Shown: piece by piece, positions 20,954 through 33,135 of the stretch
Numbering within the stretch: the stretch's first letter is position 1
Layout: each line of letters begins with the position of its first letter
DNA from: Spirodela intermedia
Taxonomy: Eukaryota > Streptophyta > Magnoliopsida > Alismatales > Araceae
Length of the DNA: 64,000 nucleotides
Reading direction: 5' to 3'
NCBI GenBank assembly: GCA_902729315.2
Contig: LR746269.1
Location: 9,832,231-9,896,230 of the forward strand
The notes under the pieces: generated by a model
Told to the model about the DNA's origin: nothing
Database searches by the model: none
The model's input: only the letters and a program-made list of their open reading frames with translations
Translations under genes and position numbers: made by a program

Positions 20954-23900
20954 ATGGCGCCAGTAGGTAAAGCAGACAGGAAAGCAGCACTAGATATTGC
21001 CTCATGGATGTTCAACGTTGTGACTTCTGTTGCGATCATCATGGCCAACAAAGCGTTAATGGCTACGTATGGCTTCAGCTTTGGTAGGAACATTTTTATT
21101 CTATAGATTTTATAACAGTTTCGCTAATGTATTTGCGCACATCCCTTGATGTTTACACTTTGTCCGTTTGCACCTAAAATTGCTCGTCTGTAATAGGAGT
21201 CGGTGTGATGTGTATGTATATATTTGCGTATATATGTATCTGTTGTTCTTGATATTTTCAGTTAAGGTAAATATTTTAGTTTGGCTCTAAATTTTTTTGG
21301 TGATGCATGCACGACTGGGTGCACACATACGTGAATAAAGACGTACACCTGTTCTCTACATGGAAAGAAAACTATTGGATCATAAAATTAAAAATTATTT
21401 TCAGCTATCTTTCTAGATCTGGCCGAAATCCACCTGGTCAAAAAAATTATTAAACCGTCTAACTTGACTCTGATTTCCCCACTATCAGAGCTGATCCAGG
21501 AGCTAGCCCGGCCACTGAAATTATGAAAACCTATGTTGCCCTTTGGGACCAGGATCTGACGAGGAAGTGAGAGAGAGGGGACACCAAACGTAGGTGTGTT
21601 AATGTCAACTGATAATGAGGATCCAATGGATATCCAACCTTTCACATTCGTGGCATTCTCTCTTTGATATCTGCCTCCCGAGACGACCATTAGGTACCCA
21701 AACTGCACAAGGAGGGGAGAAGTGGCGGAAAAATTAAAGGGTCGGGCTAAGATTTTTCTTACTAGTATTTCAATGTTCCATTGATAGGATAGTAAAGGTA
21801 AATGGAGGGTAGAAAAAGTGATGTTTTCGCATTTTGCAAACTCAAATTTCTGAACAGGAAGATGAATGCGGTTCTGCAATGCTTATAGAGCAGGAATCCG
21901 TGGCATAAAGGTTGGTTTCTATTTCTGGAAGGGATCTACAAAAAAAAATTCGTGCAATATAGTAGGTTTAATTGGATGTTATTGTGACACTCAAGAATAA
22001 ATTGATGATTAGTCAAGGAAGCCCCAGTGAGCATGTTAGATTGGGTTACAACAGTGTGAGGGTTTGAAGCAGGAATGTCTTGGTTACACGCCCTTCCACA
22101 TCTCTTATCCACTTTACCTGCCAGTGTTTGCGGCTGTACAGGAAACTTCTCTGTTACAGATAATCTTCTCCACAATGCCGTCTGTGAAACCGAGAGGGTT
22201 ACTTTTCATTTCATAGGAAAGGAGCCATGATACATATCTTCATGTGGGAAATTGCAGTGCTCAGTAAAGCATAGATTATGGTGACGACCCTGGAGAATAA
22301 ATGGGGAGAACTATTTTAAATTGTCAGTTAATGTTTACTCAATGTGGAAGAGATTTCACATTTGATAAAGTCGACTCTGATCCCACATCTAAAAAAAGCA
22401 AGGCCATATACAACTGAAAATTTCACAAGCTGTTGATTAGGTTTTTAATGTACAGATCTCCATTCGCTGAGGTCTTCGTCACCGTGATTCATTCCTATCG
22501 GGCAGAACTCTTTAAATGCTGTTTGATCTTGAATGGAATCTGGCCTATTCTCTCAGGGTGTGGACAGGTATCTAGCATAACTGCCATCAGTGAATAATGG
22601 GAATCCTGTCCAATAGGAATGAATCCTGGGATAAGAAGACCCTAGCGAATGGACATATTCAGAAACTAATCAACAGCTTGTAAAATTTCAGTTGTATATG
22701 GTCTTGCTTTTTGGATTGGTATGTCCTTTATTTTTCTTGAAGAAGGAATAGCTTGCATTGGGGACCTGCTAGTGCAGGTTGATGTCATGCTTTGTATCGC
22801 ACTTGGTCAATAAGATAGGAATAGGAGCGCTGTGAATCGTAACTCAAAGGTCCAAAACTGTTATCTCTTCTGACTTCTTGGAAAGACAATACATCAATTT
22901 AAAATACTCAGCCAGATTCCGCGGATTTGGTTTATTGTCCACATTTCCTTTTTAGCATCAAGATTTGTTTGCGTTAATTTCCTAAGATGATTACTATTTT
23001 TTCCCTGTGATTATATATGTTATATTTAATGCTATATCGTACAATTTTCAGTGTTTACCAAAACTGATGTACTACAGTTTCTCATGCTTTATGCCTAAAA
23101 TGTTTCAAGAAGCCTCAGCAACCCTAAGCATATTAGTCTCCTTTATTCTAACCTCATAATATGTTGCAGAGCTTAGGTAGCGAGGAGTTAAATGGGTATG
23201 ACACTTTACTCTTCCTCCTTTTGTGGACTAAAATGTGAAAAATGAACACACAAAAGCCACAATTTAACAGAAGACACACTTCATGTATCTTAGTGTGACT
23301 GAACGTTGTAACTGTTTCATTAATGTTCATAGGAATAAACATTGTATTTCTATATAATAAGATAATTCACACCAACCTTCGTAGTTAAGCAGTGGAACGT
23401 CACTAACACGTGTTCTATATTTTTTGGTTGAAAATGGTGATAATGATTTTCTAAAGAATCAATGTGAAATAAATTCTACTATTATCTTTATCACCCGTCT
23501 GCATGTCATCATTGTATTGAAGGCAATGCTATTCAAAGGGAGATGTACAGCAATCATTGCAGGTTGTAAAATTAGTATGTTATAAAAGTATTGATAATAT
23601 GTGTTGTTAATTGGACAGTAGGGGCTCGCAATTGCCAGGGAGGAGTAATATAACTTTTTTGAAAACAACAATAACACTAAAATAATTGGTTATTATATTA
23701 TGAATATCATGCATATATTGCATGTGGGTATGTGTCTAAAGCAGTACAACTACAGTTCCTCAAATGGAAAATATTCGTTGGAGACGATTCGGTTTGTATT
23801 TTATCCCAAATGGAAAATAACGTTGTGACTTATTGGTGAAGTGAAGAACATTGTCGATCTCGTAGAGGTACGACTTGGACCATAGAAATTAGTGCGAAGA

Positions 23901-26059
23901 GAGGTCATCCTCTATTCCTGTGTCCACCCATGGAATAGACTTAATCCGTCAAATTGCATCAGTCCTAGAATTAGTAATATCTTGTCTTGAACATGCTCTA
24001 CTAGGCATGTCATGTTGAATAAAATATACAGGTTGATGCCATCCCATCTAGTTCTCAGATTTTAGACTCTTGTGTTCTCCTGTATGCTCACGTGTTGTGC
24101 TTGGTGGTTTGATCTGATTATATGAGTTAGATTGAAGTTAGGACTTTCCAACTTCTGACCCCATTAGAATTTTTCTTCAGCTAAGTATGGTCAGAGTAGG
24201 CTAAAGATTGGATCACCTATGAACCCTACCACTCCGCTGTGAAATAGTGTCATATTGCATAACTGACCACTATAATACTCTAGCTGGCTTTTGTTGGCTC
24301 AATTCGACCTGGGTTTTCTTTCAGTGATGCTCCATAAAAGTTTAATGTCATCCGGATTTCCATGTACCAGACAGTTTGTGGGATGTGAATAACTGTGATA
24401 GAGGGTTCAAAAGGTGAATCTTGCGTTTATCTGGAACTGGTTTTTTCTATGCAGTGCATAGGGTTATTTCTTTTAGCACTTCTCAATTTGATTATCCTTA
24501 CATTCTGGATCGAGCTTCAACTTGACTTATTCTTGATGGTTTTGCAGCCACAACTTTGACTGGTCTCCATTTTGTCACGACAACTCTCATGACAGTAGTT
24601 CTTCGGTGGCTTGGATATGTTCAGAATACATATTTGCCGATAGCTGAGCTTTTGAAGTTTGTTCTCTTTGCAAACTTATCAATTGTCGGGATGAATGTAA
24701 GTCTGATGTGGAACTCCGTGGGATTCTATCAGGTCAGTCGAGCAACAGAATTTCCCCTATTTTGGCATCGATGGCTATTAATAAGAATAATGGTTACATT
24801 TTTTATTTTGGTGCGCTTTCCAGATTGCAAAGTTATGCATGATCCCAGTTTCCTGCCTGCTGGAGGTCATCTTGGATAAGATCCGATACTCAAGGGACAC
24901 GAAACTTAGCATACTTATTGTTCTTACTGGGGTTGCTGTTTGTACGGTTACTGATGTGAGTGTAAATGCTAAGGGTCTGATTGCTGCCATAATAGCTGTT
25001 TGGAGCACTTCCTTGCAACAATATGTAAGTCGGCTGATCAAGTCCCCCCCTCTCTCTCTCTTACGCGCGCACACATACACAGACACCCCCCCCATATATA
25101 TACATATATGTATCTAGAATCGACATAGCCATGTCTTCATGTTCGTATGCACGTGTGAACATGTTTTTGTTTCATTTGGTGTATTTACTCGCGTTGAAGT
25201 TTGAAACTTGTGAGGCACTTTTCTCGTGGGTGCCTTTTGGTAGTTCCGCGGAGAATACAGGGGATTATTTTTAATGTATTCAAATTGCTTGTTTTGAGTG
25301 CTTTATATGACATCTTCGTCTTCGATTGAAAGTGAGCACTCGACCGTCTGCTCTTCTGTGAAAGGGTGTTTGCTTTGTCAAACAAGTAAATTTTACGGGC
25401 GCACACTAATGATTCCTGATTGCATATTTCTTCTTGTTTTGCAGTACGTCCATTATCTGCAGCGGAAATATTCACTAGGCTCCTTCAATCTCCTTGGCCA
25501 TACTGCTCCCGTCCAGGCAGGATCGTTGCTTTTGTTGGGCCCCTTTGTGGACTATTGGCTGACTGCTAAGAGGGTCGATGCGTTTGACTACTCCCCCACT
25601 ACCGTGGTAAGTGTGACGACTTATTCTCACTTTGACCCATGCTTCCCTCGTACGTTGTATCTTTGTATCCGGTTGATGCGCGCTTTCAATGGGTGACGGT
25701 CGGGAGATGCCTGCTGTATGGTGGTGCAGTTCTTGATCCTCCTGTCCTGCACGATCGCGGTGGGAACCAATCTGAGCCAGTTCATATGTATCGGGCGGTT
25801 CACGGCCGTGTCGTTCCAAGTGCTGGGCCACATGAAGACCATCCTCGTCCTTATCATGGGGTTCATCTTCTTCGGAAAGGAGGGCCTGAACCTGCACGTG
25901 GTGCTGGGCATGCTCCTAGCGGTCATGGGGATGGTCTGGTATGGCAACGCCTCGGCCAAGCCCGGCGGGAAGGAGCGCCGAAGCTACTCATTCACCAGTG
26001 ACAAATCGCAGAAACATGGAGCTCTCTCGGATTCCGGGGAGCCCGACGACAAGGTGTAG
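20954..26059 (+). CDS. URGT: UDP-rhamnose/UDP-galactose-type Golgi nucleotide-sugar transporter
   Basis: Five exons, 20954-21083, 24548-24732, 24824-25024, 25445-25606 and 25730-26059, all GT-AG, give 335 residues. The protein begins [20 protein letters not shown], and [29 protein letters not shown] is the first hairpin of the TPT/DMT fold. It continues through about ten membrane segments, including [77 protein letters not shown] and [19 protein letters not shown] lysine/serine-rich cytosolic tail ends the protein. It closely follows Arabidopsis At4g39390 (NST-KT1/URGT clade), which moves UDP-rhamnose/UDP-galactose into the Golgi in exchange for UMP for wall polysaccharide synthesis. Substrate is inferred from family. 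Intron 1 is 3.5 kb and holds a long inverted repeat. Confidence 0.95.
22391..22715. repeat. Long imperfect inverted repeat (hairpin or MITE-like) in transporter intron 1
   Basis: The left arm (about 22392-22503) carries AAGCAAGGCCATATACAACT, then CACAAGCTGTTGATTAG, CCATTCGCT and GATTCATTCCTAT. The right arm (about 22610-22714) carries the reverse complements in the opposite order: ATAGGAATGAATC, AGCGAATGG, CTAATCAACAGCTTGT and AGTTGTATATGGTCTTGCTT. The arms are about 105-110 bp with scattered mismatches around a spacer of about 105 bp. I see no clear target-site duplication and no coding capacity. It could be a MITE or foldback element, or a source of hairpin small RNAs. Confidence 0.85.
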
Positions 26060-29000
26060 AGAAAGGAGACCGAGATCAGAGAGAGTGGCCGCTTCCTGTT
26101 TTGATAATTTTTCCTCTAATCTATCGGGTGCTGACTAACTTCCTCCCCTTTTTGATCTTTTCTTCAAATGATTTTATTCAAAATGTTGATTTTTTTTTTT
26201 CAACCAAATATATGCTGGCTGAACAAATCCCGCGGAGAAGAAAATAATTCTTTATTTACTCCTCTTTTCTCCCTCTTCCCCCTCCCCTCCCTCCTGTGAA
26301 TAAGGTTCTGCAGAGAAGCTCTCCCCGCAGTCGCGGCTCTAGCATCCGCAGGTATATGCACTATTTGTTTCATGTGATGATGATAAGGCAGTGATTAAAC
26401 GTACAGAGAGGCTCTCTCTCTCTCTCTCTCTTTTCCTCAGCTCGCCTCAACAAGTTGGGACTGTTTCTTCCCAACGTAAGTTCGTATCGTGGCAACAGGC
26501 AGCTGCAACAGCGAATTCCTGTTAAATCCTCCGCCTGTCTTCCACTAGCTCTCAGGGCTCGATCCATGCTGCCTGGTCTGTTTCACATCCGCTGCGTCTC
26601 ACCTGTGCCACTCATTTTTCCCCCGCGTCCCCCCGTCCCCCTCCACGTTTCACTCGAATCCTTTCTTCTCCATCAACGATTGCGATGGATACCCAGGTCG
26701 GCGCCATTTTTCAAAAAATAATACTCGGGGATTGAAGAAGCACTCTTTTTGTCGCCAGAATCGCAAGACATTAACGTTGAAATTCGTAGAATTACGATCG
26801 TGATGGAGCTCGATACATCCGATGGGTTATCCATTATGTGTCCATCTGCTCGTCGTATGGCAGGTTAAATGCACCCGGAGAAATGAGCAAGATTGGGGGG
26901 GTGGGGGTGGCGCCGAGGATGTCCGACCATTGAACCATGAAGCTTCCTGTGTGAGGACTAGGATGGAGGTGGAGGTGAAGGTGCTGGTGGGTGGTGGGCT
27001 CACTGATTTCAGTTTAAAAGCTGGACTCATGCTTTGATTTCGGGAGCACTGTGACAAGCACGTTCATAATTTTTTGGTGTCGTGGTTAGATTCCTGCAAT
27101 CTAAGCCCGAAAAAGGATTTTGAATCGGGTGCAGACCATTTTACTCACATTACATTTCACTCAGGAATGTTAACTAGTGATATTTTATTTCGCTTATTTA
27201 TGCACTCATTTAGTTGTTAATGCTGCTTCTATACGTTGCCCAGTTCTTGATTGGAAGCACCATAATTATCAATAGCGGCCTTGAGCGGGCTATAAAAAGG
27301 ATCAAAAGGGGGGGGAGAGAGGAGCGACTCTTTCTTGAAAACTATATGCATTTGATCATGAATTTCTATAAGACTTTGTTAAGAGAGTAAATAAAATAGT
27401 ATTTTTAACCACATTATGAGCATAATGATGAGATAATGACGTCAAATGATAGTTTCTCTTGAGAGTACCTTTTTTAGTAAACAATTATTGGCTCACAAAT
27501 CAATGATACTATAAATTAAATTGGGCCATGGTTTGATATTTTCTCTCAGTCAAATTATAGTTGCACATAAAATAAAAAAGAAAAAGATGTAGTAGTAATA
27601 AGTCAAATGACTACCTCTCTCGCCCTCTATGCAAATAATCGTTTTAGAGTGAATAATCGTACTATTGATATGTCTACAAAAGGAAACATTTCGGTTTTGC
27701 CTCTTTCCAAAGATATAAAAACTTTTTTCGATGAAGATCTTGTAGAGAGCTGAAGCATAAAAAAAATGTGTATTTTATTTATTTATTTATTTCTAGGCCT
27801 TACTATATTTTTGGATAGTTGCATCATGCTGACTCATTTAGCTTTGCCACAAATGTAGTATGAGAAACTTCATTGTCCACATGCTTCATTGGACTAAAAT
27901 GCGTGTCAAAAATTGTATATCATCCCATACGTATTATGTCATAGACTAGAAACCTTTCCAATCTTAATATATTAGTATGTGGGAACTATGTTTTAGAACA
28001 CAAGTATCAAACTCTAGAAACAATTTAATGCGTCGAGAACAATATTTCAGCCCATGAGAATATTTAACGCAATATCACAACATATAAAGTATAATGTCTC
28101 AATGTCTAGTGTTAGACTTTTTAATGTATATGGAATTCATACTAAAAGAATTAAATATAAAACTCTTTTATTTCGATGTGAAATTTTCACTATGAGAAGT
28201 TGATTTATATATGTGTATATATATATATATATAATGCATCATATCCCAGCATTCCAAAATTTATAGCACCAAAAAATCATTGTTCGTCAAGGCCATGTCG
28301 TATAGCCTGAGCACAGATATCAAACCAGCATTGTTTTTGGGCGAGATATAATGCCAGCGTGATTCAATCATCTGTCGGATGATAAATAAATGATGTAGCC
28401 ATATTTCATGAGTAATTGAGCTTGGATTCGACCGATTGAGCTTACCCTAGCACCCGCCCCTCCGTTTCCTCTCGCCTATATAAATTCAGCTCCTCAGTCA
28501 TCGAAGAGGTCGTCGGAGTGCAGCACGGTAAGGCGGCGCGGGAGCTCTTGGTCGGCGCTCGAACACTTCGACAGCCGCTGGCCACGACGGTGCCTAGGCA
28601 GATTCATCCCTTGTTTTTCATTGTCGCCGCGTCTTCCCTCTCTTCTTCCTTTCCGGCAGCCATTAGGGCATTTGAGGGGGTGGGGGGTGGGTTTTCCGCG
28701 GCTCCTTTATTAGATAGACTTCTGCTAGCCGTGCCGCTGCCGTACATGGCTGGAGCTGGCTTCAGGGAGGGGTTAGATCTGGGGAAGGCTCGCTCCGATC
28801 ACCCTGTTCGCGAGAGGCTCCAGGGAGAACGTAGGGCTTTGTCTGGGCAGGCTCTTCTGCCCCCATCAGTCTTTGGGGGGGAGGGGGGGTGGTTTATATT
28901 TGCCTAGCCAAGCTCGCCGATTCTACCCAGCGCTCTCTCAAGGTTCCTCAACTTTTTTCGGGCAAAGTTTTCCTCTTTTAATCCATTCCCGTCGATGGTT

Positions 29001-29979
29001 GTTCGACGTGTAGACGCACATACATACAGCCATACAGAGAGGCACACATAAATGGTGGCCAATTAGCCAGTCATACAGCAGCATCCAATTCAGGTTGGAT
29101 GCCCTCTTTGTGTGAATGGTCAGTAAGCTCACCAAAATCACTCCATTGCGGGAGCTACGGGGATCCAACTTCTTCCACTGGAATTCCGTTCTGGATCTCA
29201 TTAGCTTCGCGCACTGACATTCTGAAGATCTCTTGGAGCTTTTTCTTACCGCGAGGCGTCTGCGTCGTACACATATATTCGGGCGATGATAAGTTTCATT
29301 TAATCTCAATCGCACGTCTTACTCCGCTCTTTGAATCCGCATGAAAGTGTTTTAGATAGAGCTTCCTCAACCCGTTCGCGAAATTATCCTGTGGCCGCCC
29401 GATTAGGCAGTCATGTTGCTTTCCGCTCGCCGGTGCGCGTATGATCCGTAGGCTGCTCACCGGCAAACCCTGAATCTCAGCTCCGCCAACGGATGGGCTC
29501 CCGGTTCGTTTCGTTTTGGAAACGCGGTGAGGGACGATCGCCTTCCAACTCAACGATTGGGTGCGCATTCAAGATGACATATATTTTATCAGCCGGTGTG
29601 GCATCGGCGCAGAAGAACTCGGGACCTTCTTCTCGTCGCATTCAATCTTTGAATTGTTTGCGTGTGCGATCAAGATGACATGCTTTATCGTGGGAGAAGA
29701 ACTAGGGCCCTTCTCATTGGCCCTCTCCCAACACACTCGTCGTTCACTGCTCATGTGATGAACCAGTTGGGGAAGGAACAGTCACCAGAACCACAAGAGA
29801 GGTGAAGAACAGGCAGCAGTCGACGCCGAAATCCTACGACGCCCCGCTGATGCTCCGGCCATCGTTGTTTCGGAGACTGGTTCGGCGTCACAGCGGTTGG
29901 GCGAGCATTTCCTTAATATTTTCACACTCGTTCAGTGGGAAAGAACTGATGTGCCTCTCCTCGTCTGCGAGCTCCGGGG
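26060..29979. other. Convergent intergenic region between the transporter and the DUF1997 gene
   Basis: About 3.9 kb. It holds the transporter 3' UTR, a CT run near 26411-26432, an AT-rich stretch (about 27050-28430) with an AT repeat near 28215-28233, and a GC-rich island from 28450 to 28900. A TATATAAA at 28477 precedes that island and a GTAAGG donor-like site follows near 28528, so an unrecognised plus-strand transcript is possible. No conserved protein can be read. Two related segments occur near 29563 and 29664. Confidence 0.5.
28477..28484 (+). promoter_or_regulatory. TATA-box candidate
   Basis: TATATAAA stands at the border between an AT-rich stretch and a GC-rich island. About 45 bases downstream is a donor-like CACGGTAAGG. 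No coding sequence downstream is recognised, so this is only a promoter-shaped site. Confidence 0.3.
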
Positions 29980-32477
29980 TTAGCAGACATTCACCCTCTC
30001 CTCGACCCAGCTCCGATAATCTTCGAGCAGCTGCTCCACGAGCTGGGGAACGAGTCTGTCGATCAAGCCTTGCATGATCCTGCGCACAGCGGGGGGGCCC
30101 GGGTTGGGGGAGGAATTTGAGGTGAGACGACAGACGTAAGAAATAAACAAACTCTGAGTTACTAAAGACGGGACGACAGCCCAACGCTGCCCAGACAGGG
30201 GACTTGCTCGGGATGGCTAGCTACTCACAGGTTCCCTGGGGTCTCCACCGCGGATACTGGGAGCAACGTGAACGGCTTCGTGTAAACCTGCGACATGACA
30301 CGTCGTGAACCATAATCAGAGGCAACGATACCAGAGTGAGCGTATTCATATTCTTCTCCGCGCCATTCAGAGAAGCAAGCGGCAACATTGCTTGCTTGCT
30401 ACGCCCAACCAAGGAGGCGGGCCTGGCGTGATTAGATTACAATCCAACAGGGGAACGGATGGCAAGAAGACCCGGAATAATATTGCTCGGAGATCGAGCA
30501 TGGAACGGACTCTTTAAATGAGAAAATTTCTGGAGAGATCTCTCGCGGGAAAGGGGGAAGGAGAGTGACGCATAACCTCGAGGGCAACACTTAAATTCAC
30601 GTCGAAGCTCAAGGAAGGTTCCACAGAGTCCTCGCCCCAGGTTATATGATTCCTCATCGCCGCTGCACGAGTAAGCCCGACGTCAGGAAGAGCAGGGCGA
30701 CCGGAAACGAAAATGAGAAGGCAGGCGCACGCACAACAGCCAGAAAGAAACAAGGCCGGTAGAGAAGCCACCACAAGATACCAGATAAACCCGAGAATTC
30801 TCTGAAAATTATGGATTGAACGCATAGGCCGTCTTATTCACGACTGGCCGGCGGATTGGAGAGTAGTTCAAAGTGCCAGGCGGCCAACCTGAAAATCGAT
30901 GACTCTGCTGCTCCAGAATTTGTGAGCCCTCAAACTGAAAGGCAAGAAGAATCAGTGTCATCACGATGAAAAGAGCGGAATCGCCAGCCGCTTGGTGCAA
31001 GCACCGAAATCATCGGTACGACGAGCGAGAATCCCTAGCTTATACAACATGTTCTACTCCTCTGGGTTGAATTCATGCGAAAACTTTGCTATTCTTTAAT
31101 TCATTTTGCTACCAATAAAAAGGAAAAAAAAAAACGCTAGATCTGGCTACTAGTAGCTAGTGTTGGATACCATGCATGCTGATAAGATTCAATTCGAGTG
31201 GGAACGATAAAGCTTCTCTTAATAGGTTTCAGAATCTGCAGGAAAGTTGGGCTCCGTTTACCTTGCAAGACAGCATTTCGACCATGCAGTCATCACTTGT
31301 TGAGGTCACACGCAGGACGATCACCGGCACCACCTCAAAGTTCAAGAAGTTTATTGTCGGTAAAGTGCACCTGCGCCAGTCAAAGACGGGCTTCAGATAA
31401 ACTCCGACGACCGAAAGCTCAGCTCACACGACCCCGCAACTCCCCCCCCTTGCAGTGAGAAATGTTTACGCTGACAATCGGGTTGATCGCGGATTACTCT
31501 ATAGAGTCAGGTTTATGGCTGGGACACACGATCCAACAAGAGGGAGAGGCCGGGAAAAAGAAGAGGAGTGGGGATAATACAATCGACGGGAGTGTCAAAC
31601 CAAGCAATCGAATAGGCGTCGGCTCCTGGAGTGAGGCCAAATTCGACGTCTGGAAGTGTGCAGCCGAGGTTTCTCATTGGACATTTAGAGCTTCGCACAA
31701 GTTCGAGGCAGCTGTCGGAACGGCGGCGCCCGATCATCTTGCCACCCACAGTTACAGAAATGGGCGAAAATTTTGAGGAGTAGCTGCAGTAAAAATGTGC
31801 GAGGTGAAGCTCTGGTGCGAGGTGAACCTGTATGTGCTCGTTTCCAGGCGTTCTATGCTCTGCAACGCTCTGGTGTTTAGAATTGACTCCACGCCTGATG
31901 GGTGGTTGATGAATTCGCTGATTGGGAAGGACTTGCCGTTACCGTCGGTGTACTCGGGCAACTTAATGCTCTCCTTGTGCTTGGCAGAAAGGTTGGCCAC
32001 CTTCTTCCCGTTCGGCCCCGGGATCTCAGACCTTGGCGCCCTGAGTCTCCCATTACTTCTCATGGAATGAAAACATGTAAGCGCATCGCCCAGAGTCTCA
32101 CTGGAGCAGCATACAAATAAGGATCCTTCAGCCTGGGTGGGGATGGAGGCGGGGGTCATGGCCTTCGTGGTGAGAGACCAGCATCATTCAATTTGGCCTA
32201 ATAGTCAAAGAGACCATCGGCACAGAGATCGTTGTTCTGAGGCCCCGGGTTGCAGTCCGCGGGAGTATGCCTCTTGTCAACGCAACGATGCGGCGGGGGA
32301 CCTCGGGGGAAGCGATGTAAGCTGATATGAGAGGAATTCGGAGGTCGGAGGGAGGAAAGTTCACCTTCTGATGCTGGTCCTATGAAAGGAAAGGAGCCCA
32401 CTGGCGCCGCAGCGACATATCCCGCCGCATCGAGCCTCCAGAAAAGGAAGACGATTTACGAGTCCCTCTGCCAGCAT
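29980..32477 (-). CDS. DUF1997 family protein, probably plastid-targeted
   Basis: Seven exons on the minus strand: 32365-32477, 31828-32100, 31262-31370, 30889-30934, 30577-30662, 30229-30287 and 29980-30079, all GT-AG, giving 261 residues ending DYRSWVEERVNVC. The conserved part runs from SIKLPEYTDGNGKSFPISEF through LNTRALQSIERLETSTYRC, VEMLSCKFEGSQILEQQ and AAMRNHITWGEDS to VYTKPFTLLPVSAVETPGN and LIDRLVPQLVEQLLEDY. This is the plant/cyanobacterial DUF1997 pattern (Arabidopsis At4g31115); its biochemical role is unknown to me. The first exon is the weakest part: it starts MLAEGLVNRLPFLEARCGG and resembles a transit peptide. An alternative is to start at the ATG at 32157-32159 (MTPASIPTQAEG) without that exon. 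Confidence 0.85.
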
Positions 32478-32655
32478 CGCCAACAACCCTGAACGAATGC
32501 TGGCGGCATACACACGAAGAAGAAAAGACAAATGGAAGGACCGGGGCGCCGCCACCGCAACAGCAGTAGCTGCAATCCCCCTTCTTATCAGTGCCGGCGA
32601 GGGGCTGTTCAGGCGAATAATAGACGGGCCACCGTCGGAGCTGCTTTTATTTTTT

Positions 32656-32691
<36 letters not shown>

Positions 32692-32948
32692 CACTGCCCC
32701 TTTCCGCGATGCATATGGCCCTCTCGTTTTATGGGGACTAGAAAACCATCGTGATGTCCATATTCGTACCACCTATTTTTCTTATTAATCAACGCGCGGC
32801 CCCGATCGACCTTCGGGGACTCGTCAAAATTTATTTTTTTGTTTATTTCGCTCCCGGTCGTAGCCTTCTTCCCCGTCTCCAGTGTAAGAATTGCTGCGCT
32901 CTCGCGCTCACCTACCCCCCCCCCCCCCGGGTCTTCGGTCTCCCAACC

Positions 32949-33135
32949 CGCGATCCTCCTCTCATCCTCTCCGGCATCCCGCCCCACGATCATCCTCTCT
33001 CGCTCTCCGGCCTCTCGCCCCGCTATCGTCCTCTCCGTCTCCTTGTCTCCAGCCTCTCACTGCACGATCGTCCTCTCCCTCTCCGGGATCCCGCCCCACG
33101 ATCATCCTCCCCTCCCCTTCTCCCCGGCTTCCCTC
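32949..33135. repeat. Imperfect pyrimidine-rich tandem repeat
   Basis: About five units of 32-42 bases, each built on (C)CCACGATC(A/G)TCCTCTC followed by CT-rich sequence ending CCGG or CCAG. The phrase CCGCCCCACGATCATCCTC occurs twice exactly. It is read in several frames as Ser/Pro/Arg-rich ORFs that are not genes. Confidence 0.75.

Noticed and set aside
21388-21879. A 163-codon minus-strand frame in transporter intron 1
   Set aside because: It has no ATG at its start, lies in an intron, and matches no family I know. A transposon remnant is possible but not shown.
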